From assembly GCA_001796995.1 (NCBI GenBank), contig MGOB01000036.1, positions 13,090 to 19,995 on the forward strand: DNA of 6,906 nucleotides, written 5' to 3'. A model generated the notes under the pieces. That model was given only the letters and a program-made list of their open reading frames with translations, had not been told where the DNA came from and did not search any database. Below, one piece after another: positions 1 to 6,906 of the stretch; positions within the stretch are counted from its first letter, which is position 1; the number at the start of each line of letters is the position of its first letter. This stretch comes from Chloroflexi bacterium RBG_16_68_14 (GTDB lineage: Bacteria; Chloroflexota; Dehalococcoidia; DSTF01; RBG-16-68-14). The translations under genes and the position numbers were made by a program.

Positions 1-1843
1 CCGCGGCGATGGCGGCCGGCATCGGCTCCACCGCGATGACCGGCGCCGCAGAAAGCCCAGGCGCGGCGGCAGGCACTGGCGCCGCTCGAAACCCGGCCGC
101 GGCAGGCGCCGGTGCGGGCACCACGCGAAGCCTGGACACAGCCGCAGGCGCCGGTGCGGGCGCTGCCCGCAGCCCGGGCGCGGTAGCGGACACTGCTGCT
201 GGGGCCACACGAAAGCTCGACGCGACGGCAGGCGCCGCTGCCAGTGCTGGCACGGCGGCGCGCTCCTCCTCCGTCTCGATGGTCGCCCGGAGCGGGGCCT
301 CGGGCAGAGCGACGCTCACGATGAGGGCGGCGACGGCCACCACAAACGCCACGACGAAGACGAAGCCCAGGCCCTCCATCAGGGTCGACCGCATGGCGGC
401 GATGCTCTGCTCGAAGAGCGCCGGCCCCGCTTCGCCCAGTTGGGCGAAGGCGGCCCGGAGCTGCTCCAGCGCTGTCGGGCTGAGCAGCACCTGGGGGTTC
501 TGGAGCTGCGCCAGGAGCGGCGGGGGCGCCGAGGTGGCCAGCTCAGGAGGCAGGCCCTCCTGGAGGTTCTCGCGAAGGTGGGTAGTCAGCAGCGTGCCGA
601 AGATGGCGACGCCCAGCGTGCCGCCGATCTGCCGGAAGAACTGGGTCGAAGAGGAGACCACGCCCAGCAGGCGGTAAGACACCGCGTTCTGGACCGCCAG
701 GCCCATGATGGGCATGCCGATGCCGATGCCCACGCCCACCACCACCATGTTCCGGACGGCGGTGGCGTTGCTGGTGTTCTCTGACATCAGGGTGAGCAGG
801 TACATCCCCGCTGCCAGCACGATGCCGCCCAGCACCACCAGCAGCCGGTACTTGCCGGTGCGCGACACCACCATCCCGGCCAGGGTGCTGGAGACCACCA
901 TGCCCAGCATCATCGGCGTGGTGACCACGCCGGAGTTGGTGGCGGAGGCACCGAGGACGCCCTGCACGTACATGGGCATGAAGGTGATGGCGCCGAACAT
1001 GCCGATGCCGGTGAGGAAAGTGACGACGGTGGAGACGAGGAAGACTTGGTTGCGGAAGAGCTCCAGCGGGATGATCGGCTCGGCCGCCGTGGCCTCGATA
1101 TAGATGAAGGCGAGGGTGCCGGCCGCCGACAGCGCCAGCAGCGAGAAGATCTCGGACGAGCGCCAGGGGTAGAGGTCGCCCGCCCACACCAGCGCCAGGA
1201 GCAGCGGGACTACCGCCACCGTCAGGGCGGCGACGCCGGCGTAGTCGATCTGGGGCCTCCGGTCCGTCGGCCGGATGGACGGGAAGCCGTACCAGAGCAC
1301 GGCGAGGGCGACGACGCCGAAGGGGATGTTGACGTAGAAGACCCAGCGCCAGCTCAGGTTATCGGTGATCGTCCCACCCACCGTCGGGCCCAGGATGCTG
1401 GCCAGGCCGAAGACGGCGGAGAAGAGCCCCATGTAGCGCCCCCGCTCGGCGGGCGCGAAGATGTCGCCGATGATGGCGAAGGAGCTGGCCATGAGCGCCC
1501 CCGCCCCGAAGCCCTGGAGCCCGCGGAAGATGATGAGCTGGACCATGTTCTGGGAGAGGCCGGCCAGGGCCGACGTCACCATGAAGACGGCGACGCCGCC
1601 CATCAGGAACGGCTTGCGCCCGTAGATGTCGCCCAGCTTGCCGACCAGGGGGACCACGGCGGTCGAGGTGAGCATGGCGGAGGTGAACACCCAGCTAAAC
1701 AGGTTCAGCCCGCCCAGCTCGCCGATGATCCGGGGCAGGGCGGTGCTCACCACCGTCTGGCTCACCGCCGACACGAGCAGGGCGAGCAGGGTGCCCGCCA
1801 TCACCAGGACCTTGGCGCGAGGGCTGAGGGCCATGGCCGTCAT
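1..1843 (-). CDS. DHA2/EmrB-type MFS multidrug exporter, C-terminus off the left edge
   Basis: A proton-driven inner-membrane drug exporter of the 14-helix DHA2 group, substrate unknown. 614 codons are visible with no stop, against about 500 for typical EmrB-like proteins. Seen: helix 1 with SQTVVSTALP (residues 28-37), MFS motif A GKLGDIYGRKP (68-78), RGLQGFGAG (107-115), the antiporter motif C region GLASILGPTVGG (146-157), and WRWVFYVNIPFG (165-176). An extracytoplasmic loop lies at about 423-490 before the last helix (491-513), as is usual for DHA2. Residues after about 528 form an Ala/Pro/Val-rich tail with repeats. The Asp normal in the helix 1 motif (LDxT) is Ser here. The ATG at 1843 overlaps the marR stop as ATGA, so translation is probably coupled. 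GAGGGGG lies 10 bases upstream of it. A second ATG at 1834 lacks a Shine-Dalgarno sequence. Control by the upstream MarR protein is inferred from the operon. Confidence 0.93.
   Translation of the reverse strand, partial: MTAMALSPRAKVLVMAGTLLALLVSAVSQTVVSTALPRIIGELGGLNLFSWVFTSAMLTSTAVVPLVGKLGDIYGRKPFLMGGVAVFMVTSALAGLSQNMVQLIIFRGLQGFGAGALMASSFAIIGDIFAPAERGRYMGLFSAVFGLASILGPTVGGTITDNLSWRWVFYVNIPFGVVALAVLWYGFPSIRPTDRRPQIDYAGVAALTVAVVPLLLALVWAGDLYPWRSSEIFSLLALSAAGTLAFIYIEATAAEPIIPLELFRNQVFLVSTVVTFLTGIGMFGAITFMPMYVQGVLGASATNSGVVTTPMMLGMVVSSTLAGMVVSRTGKYRLLVVLGGIVLAAGMYLLTLMSENTSNATAVRNMVVVGVGIGIGMPIMGLAVQNAVSYRLLGVVSSSTQFFRQIGGTLGVAIFGTLLTTHLRENLQEGLPPELATSAPPPLLAQLQNPQVLLSPTALEQLRAAFAQLGEAGPALFEQSIAAMRSTLMEGLGFVFVVAFVVAVAALIVSVALPEAPLRATIETEEERAAVPALAAAPAVASSFRVAPAAVSATAPGLRAAPAPAPAAVSRLRVVPAPAPAAAGFRAAPVPAAAPGLSAAPVIAVEPMPAAIAA
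38..233 (-). repeat. In-frame degenerate tandem repeat (42-bp / 14-aa period) in the exporter tail
   Basis: GCAGGC recurs on the + strand at 69, 102, 144 and 228. The steps are 33, 42 and 84 bases (84 is two units; the copy near 186 has decayed). An 18-base stretch, GCAGGCGCCGGTGCGGGC, is identical at 102-119 and 144-161, exactly 42 bases apart. In the protein this gives units beginning SFRVAP, GLRAAP, RLRVVP, GFRAAP and GLSAAP (residues 543-602), each followed by Ala/Pro/Val. Units are 14, 14, 13 and 12 residues long. All spacings are multiples of three, so the reading frame is kept. The array may continue past the left edge. Confidence 0.8.
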
Positions 1844-2298
1844 ACCTGGGCTGCCCCCTCCCGCAGCGCCTCGTTGGCGGCGGCGCTGAACTGCTCGAAC
1901 CCTGCGATGAGGCGGCGGACGGCGTCCTCGCCCATGCGCTGGAAGACGGCGTCCAGGTAGGCGCGGGCGGCCGTCTCGATCTCGCCGACGACGCGCCGGC
2001 CTTCGTGCGTGAGGACGATGCGGACGACGCGCCGGTCGTCCTCGTCCGCCAGCCGCACGATGAGCTTGTGGCGCACCAGGCGGTCGGTGAGGCCGGTGAC
2101 GGTGGCGGGGCGGACGTTCATCAGCTCTGCCAGCTCGCCGACGGCGCGGCCGTCCTGCTGAAGGAGCAGGAACATCAGGCGGAGCTGGGGCATGGTGAGG
2201 CCTCGATTGTCCCAGAAGCGGAGCCGGATGGGGTCGGCGACGGCGAGGGCGCGGCCGTAGGCGCGCATCGCCTGGGAGAGGAGCTGATCGTCCACCAT
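1840..2298 (-). CDS. MarR-family transcriptional regulator
   Basis: A winged-helix repressor that probably controls itself and the exporter it overlaps; the ligand is unknown. It is 152 residues from the ATG at 2298, normal for MarR proteins. Seen (numbered from the upstream GTG at 2316, which adds six residues): dimerisation helix near 10-35, TMPQLRLMFLL (41-51), a helix-turn-helix ELAELMNVRPATVTGLTDRL (61-80) with the recognition helix from about 70, the wing DEDDRRVVRIVLT (91-103) with the conserved D-x-R pattern, then C-terminal dimerisation helices. I chose ATG 2298 because GTGAGG precedes it (12-base gap). GTG 2316 has no Shine-Dalgarno sequence and sits close to the operator-like palindrome. 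The TGA stop overlaps the exporter ATG by four bases. The palindrome in its own promoter suggests autorepression relieved by a drug-like ligand. Family call is firm; the regulatory target is inferred. Confidence 0.93.
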   Translation of the reverse strand: MVDDQLLSQAMRAYGRALAVADPIRLRFWDNRGLTMPQLRLMFLLLQQDGRAVGELAELMNVRPATVTGLTDRLVRHKLIVRLADEDDRRVVRIVLTHEGRRVVGEIETAARAYLDAVFQRMGEDAVRRLIAGFEQFSAAANEALREGAAQV

Positions 2299-2324
2299 GA
2301 CGTTCTTTTGCCTCACGCTAGTAT

Positions 2325-2340
2325 TTTCGGTCGAGCGAAA
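2325..2340. promoter_or_regulatory. Candidate MarR operator (16-bp near-palindrome)
   Basis: TTTCGGTCGAGCGAAA matches its own reverse complement at 14 of 16 positions. It begins 3 bases downstream of the -10 box and covers the expected transcription start, where a bound dimer would block RNA polymerase. Size and position fit MarR operators. Binding is inferred. Confidence 0.6.
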
Positions 2341-2343
2341 TAA

Positions 2344-2373
2344 ATTCTACAGCGGGGAGAGGGGGCGCGTCAA
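2344..2373 (-). promoter_or_regulatory. Sigma70-type promoter of the marR-exporter operon
   Basis: On the minus strand a -35 TTGACG (2368-2373) is followed after 18 bases by a -10 TAGAAT (2344-2349). Each box differs from consensus at one position. The expected start is near 2337, giving a leader of about 40 bases to the ATG at 2298. It is the only convincing housekeeping promoter I can see in the window. Confidence 0.72.
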
Positions 2374-2380
2374 GGGAGAC

Positions 2381-2440
2381 GGTGGCTGGGGGGACACCCT
2401 CCGGCTTCGCTCAGGGCAGGCGCCGGGGCTGCGCCGCCGC
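2381..2440. repeat. Diverged GC-rich hairpin repeat, copy A
   Basis: This stretch lies between the acetyltransferase stop and the marR promoter. It contains CTGGGGGGACACCC (2386-2399), identical to bases 3242-3255 in copy B. It then holds CCGGC/GCCGG arms (2401-2405 and 2422-2426) around TTCGCTCAGGGCAGGC. From memory, that inner string resembles an intergenic repeat common in Chloroflexota genomes. The GC hairpins lie just after the acetyltransferase stop and could slow or end transcription, but no T-tract follows. Confidence 0.5.
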
Positions 2441-2459
2441 CGCGACTTCTCCGGATTTG

Positions 2460-3146
2460 TCACCAGCCGGGCGGAGCGTCCGGGCTCCAGGCGATGCCCA
2501 GGAGGGAATCGCCTCGATCGCGGTCGACGGGCCGGAAGACTTCCCACTCCTCCGGCTCCGCCTCCAACTCGATGATCGGATAGCCGCCCGGCGTCCCGGC
2601 GCCGATGCAGACGAACGTCTCCGGATCGAAGGCGTGCACCCCGTACACATCCGCGATCGCCCGGCCGACCTCTTGCTGCCAGGGCGTGGGCCGGATGCCC
2701 GGCTTCGGCACCACGGTGGGATTGCGGGTCAGCCCTCTAAAGGCGCCAGGATGGGCCATGCGCCCGCAGGCCAGCCGGCGCCCTGACGCCGGAGGTTCGC
2801 TCGCCATGACGGAGCGTCGCTCCAGCTCACCGAACAGCCCCCGCCTGCGGAACTCGGGAGCGACGCAGCAGAGGCCGCCGAGGATCACTGTCTGCCCCGG
2901 CAGGCGCGGCAGATCCACGACCCGCGAGTCGGCCAACCCGAACCCCGCGGGCTTCCCATCGTGCAGCGCCAACGACACGTAGCGCAGCCGCTCCAGAGAC
3001 TTCTCGAGATGGGCGTGGTCGGCCTGCCGGAAGCAGGCGTCGAACAGCGCGAGCATGAGCGCTCGGTCCTCCGCCGTGACCCGCTCGCACGGCACCGTCC
3101 TGAACTCGAACTCGGAGAAGTCGCGCTCGCTGACCAAGTCTGCCAC
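2460..3146 (-). CDS. GNAT-type acetyltransferase, substrate unknown
   Basis: A 228-residue protein with a GNAT-like acetyl-CoA-binding core. Seen: N-terminal segment with DRALMLALFDACFRQADHAH (27-46), a strand YVSLALHDGKPAGFGLAD (56-73), then motif A, VILGGLCCVAPEFRRRGLF (87-105). R100-x-x-G103-x-F105 fits the family Q/R-x-x-G-x-G/A pattern except for Phe at the last place. The C-terminal half (from about 125) is rich in Pro, Gly and acidic residues and matches no domain I know, so the substrate cannot be read from sequence. The start is the GTG at 3146, with GGGAG four bases upstream. A TTG at 3137, ten bases after GGGAGAGG, is an alternative. An extended -10-like TGCTACCAT (minus strand of 3163-3171) would give a very short leader. 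It has its own spacers on both sides, so it is probably transcribed alone. Confidence 0.75.
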   Translation of the reverse strand: MADLVSERDFSEFEFRTVPCERVTAEDRALMLALFDACFRQADHAHLEKSLERLRYVSLALHDGKPAGFGLADSRVVDLPRLPGQTVILGGLCCVAPEFRRRGLFGELERRSVMASEPPASGRRLACGRMAHPGAFRGLTRNPTVVPKPGIRPTPWQQEVGRAIADVYGVHAFDPETFVCIGAGTPGGYPIIELEAEPEEWEVFRPVDRDRGDSLLGIAWSPDAPPGW

Positions 3147-3232
3147 ACCTCTCCCGTGAGGGATGGTAGCACAGGAGGGATGTGGGGCGTGGGGCTACCG
3201 GCGGTGTTGCTTCCCACCCGCCCGCCCAGGGA

Positions 3233-3293
3233 GGTTTGGGTCTGGGGGGACACCCCCCGAACCCCCCGGCAGCGGGGGCGTCGCCCCCTCTGC
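3233..3293. repeat. GC-rich double-hairpin intergenic repeat, copy B
   Basis: The 203-base spacer between the nuclease-like gene and the acetyltransferase holds two adjacent strong hairpins. The first pairs GGGGGG (3244-3249) with CCCCCC (3253-3258) around ACA and extends outward to 3238-3264 with one mismatch. The second pairs 3269-3279 with 3283-3293 around GTC, with one mismatch. CTGGGGGGACACCC (3242-3255) is shared exactly with copy A. It lies about 57 bases downstream of the nuclease-like gene's stop, so it could also act in mRNA ending or stability. No T-tract is present. I see no coding sequence in this spacer. Confidence 0.65.
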
Positions 3294-3333
3294 ACTCCCC
3301 TTCTTGCTGAAGGCGCGGGGGCGACGTCCTGCG

Positions 3334-3346
3334 GACAGCTACTGTC
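3334..3346. other. Short inverted repeat just after the nuclease-like gene
   Basis: GACAG (3334-3338) and CTGTC (3342-3346) form a five-base stem around CTA, four to sixteen bases past the TAG stop of the leftward gene. It is too short and lacks a T-run, so it is only a weak candidate for an mRNA 3'-end structure. Confidence 0.3.
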
Positions 3347-3349
3347 GCC

Positions 3350-3802
3350 CTATTCGAGCAAATCGAAGCGGTTCTGGTACTTAGTGAAGCGCGGCCTGGG
3401 GCGAACTTCGCCGGATCGCGAGACGTTGCAGAACTGGATACGGTACTTGCCAGCATTCCTTCCCGTCTTGTTACGAGTAGCCTCGCGAACCAGCTGTAGA
3501 GACGGGAGCACCCAGTACGTGTCTGCCTGCTCTGAGTAGAAGATGAAGTAGAAGTTCTTGCGGGGGCGCCGGACTTCCATGGCGGAGAAGGTGCCAGCAT
3601 TCCGAGGCTGGCAGTCCTTAGATCGCGCTTTGATTTGAATGTCCAAGTACCTGGGCGACCCATTCCCTTCCTGCCGGAGAACGCAATCGATCTGCTGATC
3701 ATCCACCAGGGTCATGTAGACATCGAAGCCGCGCCTCAGCAGCTCTGCGACAGCAACGTATTCCTGGCGTTTCCCAAAGGATGCGGACGACCTATACGAC
3801 AC
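3350..3802 (-). CDS. PD-(D/E)XK-type nuclease-like protein behind uvrB
   Basis: A 150-residue single-domain protein that I read as a restriction-like-fold nuclease. Seen: E14 in GKRQEYVAVAELLRRGFDVY, D39 in QQIDCVLR, then DIQIKARS with Q56 and K58. This gives the order E...D...Q-x-K expected of a PD-(D/E)XK active site, with Gln in place of the usual acidic residue. Size, spacing and the Gln recall the free-standing or intron-associated endonucleases of the I-Ssp6803I type (from memory); no intron is visible. The C-terminal third is basic and aromatic (FYFIFYSEQADTYWVLPSLQ at 84-103). It starts at a GTG 13 bases after the uvrB stop; AGTAGG, which includes that stop, is the likely Shine-Dalgarno, so co-transcription is probable. 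Codons are richer in A/T than in the neighbours (166 G+C in the 300 bases 3421-3720), suggesting transfer. The target and activity are unknown. Confidence 0.72.
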   Translation of the reverse strand: MSYRSSASFGKRQEYVAVAELLRRGFDVYMTLVDDQQIDCVLRQEGNGSPRYLDIQIKARSKDCQPRNAGTFSAMEVRRPRKNFYFIFYSEQADTYWVLPSLQLVREATRNKTGRNAGKYRIQFCNVSRSGEVRPRPRFTKYQNRFDLLE

Positions 3803-3815
3803 TTCGGGGCTGAAC

Positions 3816-5918
<2,103 letters not shown>

Positions 5919-5922
5919 GGGC

Positions 5923-5932
5923 GATCACCCTC
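5923..5932 (-). promoter_or_regulatory. Extended Shine-Dalgarno sequence of uvrB
   Basis: On the minus strand GAGGGTGATC ends four bases before the uvrB ATG. It matches the GGAGGTGATC complement of the 16S rRNA tail at 8 of 10 positions and fixes the start at 5918. Its core is the run GAGGGTGAT. Confidence 0.75.
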
Positions 5933-5982
5933 TATCTTACCGTGGGCACGCGGCCGCCAGCTATCGAGAGAGCGGGCGGCGG

Positions 5983-6060
5983 GAATCACCACCCCAGCCT
6001 GAAGGCTGGGGCATAGGATCCAGATTCGATGCCCCTGCCTTTAGGCGGGGGTCGAGAATC
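5983..6060. repeat. Two-hairpin element resembling an IS200/IS605-type end
   Basis: Hairpin 1 is a perfect 8-bp stem, CCCCAGCC (5992-5999) with GGCTGGGG (6004-6011), loop TGAA. Hairpin 2 is CCCCTGCC (6032-6039) with GGCGGGGG (6044-6051), loop TTTA. Its one non-Watson-Crick pair is T.G when read as + strand RNA but C-A on the minus strand, so it folds better as a + strand transcript. GAATC (5983-5987), its complement GATTC (6023-6027) and GAATC again (6056-6060) bracket the two hairpins. Subterminal hairpins of this kind with GAATC-type flanks are typical of IS200/IS605 ends and derived guide-RNA scaffolds (from memory). No transposase or TnpB is present. It lies between the divergent uvrB and pabB genes. 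Confidence 0.55.
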
Positions 6061-6101
6061 CCCCCACAAGATATAGGCCAATCCCGGCCCGGCGCTTCCG
6101 C

Positions 6102-6130
6102 TTGACCCCAGGCAGGCGCTCGACTCAAAC
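6102..6130 (+). promoter_or_regulatory. Weak candidate promoter for pabB
   Basis: TTGACC (6102-6107) is a good -35, but the box 17 bases downstream, TCAAAC (6125-6130), matches the -10 consensus at only three of six positions. The expected start near 6137 would leave about 31 bases of leader to the ATG at 6168. Confidence 0.25.
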
Positions 6131-6136
6131 TGGGGT
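6105..6136. other. 7-bp inverted repeat ahead of pabB
   Basis: ACCCCAG (6105-6111) and CTGGGGT (6130-6136) are perfect inverted copies separated by 18 bases. They overlap the weak -35/-10 pair and the alternative GTG start at 6135. It could be an operator or a leader hairpin, or a chance match in GC-rich DNA. Confidence 0.3.
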
Positions 6137-6167
6137 GTTGAGCCAGTCTGCCAGCGCCTCCCCGCCC

Positions 6168-6906
6168 ATGCAAGACGCCCAACTCGCCACCCTGCGCGCC
6201 GTCTGCTCCGAGCCGTACGGGTTCTGGCTGGACAGCGCCCTGGTGGACGGGCGGCTGGGCCGGCGCTCTTTCTGGGGCGCGGAGCCGGACCTCATCCTGC
6301 GCTCGTGGGGGCGGCGGGTGGAGGTGGAGCGGTGCCGAGGCGCCACTGAGCGATTCGAAGGTGATCCGTTCGAGGCGCTGCGGGAGCTGCTCGCCGAGCG
6401 AGGGGGCCTGCCGAGAGGGGCCGCCGTCGGCTACCTGGGCTACGGGCTGAAGCGGCACATCGAGCGGCTGCCCGATGCAGCCATCGATGACCTCGGCCTG
6501 CCGGAGTGTCTCCTCGCCTTCTATGATGCGCTGCGCCCGATGGACCCGCGGCCACTGGCGCCGCTCGCCCCCGCGCGGGCGCCAGCACCGCCCTTCGAGG
6601 GGCTGCGGTCCTCCTTCACCCGGCCCGGCTACGAGGCGGCGGTGCGCCGGGCGCTGGCGTACATCCAGGCGGGGGACATCTACCAGGCAAACCTCTCGCA
6701 GCGCTTCCGGGCCCCCTGCTCCGGCGACCCGTTCGATGTCTATCGGTTGCTGCGCGCCCAGTCGCCCGCCCCCTTCGCCGCCTACCTCCGCTACCCAGAC
6801 TTTGCCGTGCTCTCCTCCTCCCCGGAGCGCTTCCTCCGCTACCAGCCGCGCGACCGCCTGGTCGAGACGCGGCCGATCAAGGGGACGCGCCCGCGCGGGG
6901 CCGACC
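6168..6906 (+). CDS. pabB: Aminodeoxychorismate synthase component I, 3' end off the window
   Basis: PabB aminates chorismate to 4-amino-4-deoxychorismate, using ammonia from a glutaminase partner (PabA), on the way to p-aminobenzoate and folate. 246 codons are visible, roughly half of a normal PabB of about 450-460 residues. Seen: N-terminal domain with RRSFWGAEPDL (32-42), then GYLGYGLKRHIERLP (88-102) and DDLGLPEC (107-114), followed by the chorismate-binding domain start YIQAGDIYQANLSQRF (165-180), SSSPERFLRY (216-225) and ETRPIKGTRPRG (233-244). The Lys in PIKGT (K238) is the PabB-type residue; TrpE usually has PIAGT, which argues against anthranilate synthase. I chose ATG 6168, although CCTCCCCGCCC before it is no Shine-Dalgarno. 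In-frame GTG 6135 and TTG 6138 are alternatives, adding about 11 residues. No pabA is visible in the window. Confidence 0.93.
   Translation, partial: MQDAQLATLRAVCSEPYGFWLDSALVDGRLGRRSFWGAEPDLILRSWGRRVEVERCRGATERFEGDPFEALRELLAERGGLPRGAAVGYLGYGLKRHIERLPDAAIDDLGLPECLLAFYDALRPMDPRPLAPLAPARAPAPPFEGLRSSFTRPGYEAAVRRALAYIQAGDIYQANLSQRFRAPCSGDPFDVYRLLRAQSPAPFAAYLRYPDFAVLSSSPERFLRYQPRDRLVETRPIKGTRPRGAD

Noticed and set aside
69..233. CRISPR-like regular spacing of GCAGGC units
   Set aside because: Units differ in sequence, are in frame with the exporter, and have no unique spacers. They are coding repeats.
9..677. 222-codon + strand frame over the exporter tail
   Set aside because: It is the antisense of the Ala/Pro repeat tail. 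The exporter frame continues without break through 14 helices into this region.
2827..3702. 291-codon minus-strand frame covering the nuclease-like gene, the spacer and part of the acetyltransferase
   Set aside because: It runs through the hairpin repeat and uses shifted frames of two better-supported genes. The protein is low complexity and Arg/Ser-rich.
5919..5990. LexA/SOS box or strong promoter ahead of uvrB
   Set aside because: No CTGT-N8-ACAG or GAAC-N4-GTTC pair is seen. TAAGAT (minus strand of 5934-5939) lacks a -35 and would start transcription inside the ribosome-binding site.
5992..6051. Rho-independent terminators
   Set aside because: The stems are strong but neither is followed by a T-run on either strand, and no gene ends toward them: both flanking genes start here.
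6168..6906. trpE (anthranilate synthase component I)
   Set aside because: The PIKGT motif and the GDIYQANLSQRF form are PabB-type; TrpE usually has PIAGT.

Overview
The window comes from a GC-rich bacterial chromosome (about 70% GC in the uvrB part I sampled). The mix of GC-hairpin intergenic repeats and a marR/DHA2 exporter pair recalls Chloroflexota such as Dehalococcoidia or Thermomicrobia. That placement is inference from style only, because no rRNA or other phylogenetic marker is present.

Layout, left to right. (1) A leftward two-gene operon: a MarR-family repressor (1840-2298) whose stop overlaps the start of a DHA2/EmrB-type 14-helix drug exporter (1843 leftward, running off the left edge). 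The exporter ends in an Ala/Pro-rich tail built from 14-residue tandem repeats. The operon has a clear sigma70-type promoter, and a near-palindrome at its expected transcription start is a good candidate MarR operator. (2) A stand-alone leftward GNAT-type acetyltransferase (2460-3146), flanked on both sides by related GC-rich hairpin repeats. (3) A leftward pair: uvrB (3816-5918), and 13 bases after its stop a small PD-(D/E)XK-type nuclease-like gene (3350-3802). The small gene has visibly lower GC than its surroundings. (4) A 249-base divergent spacer with a strong uvrB ribosome-binding site and a two-hairpin element that resembles the ends of IS200/IS605-type elements. (5) A rightward pabB gene (6168 onward, cut by the right edge), identified as pabB rather than trpE by its PIKGT motif.

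Functionally, the exporter operon looks like a ligand-inducible efflux unit, uvrB is core nucleotide excision repair, and pabB makes the folate precursor 4-amino-4-deoxychorismate. The observations most worth following are the nuclease-like gene placed directly behind uvrB, the repeat tail on the exporter, and the two kinds of intergenic double-hairpin repeat. I see no complete mobile element, CRISPR array, tRNA or rRNA, and no clear evidence of an unknown multi-gene system.
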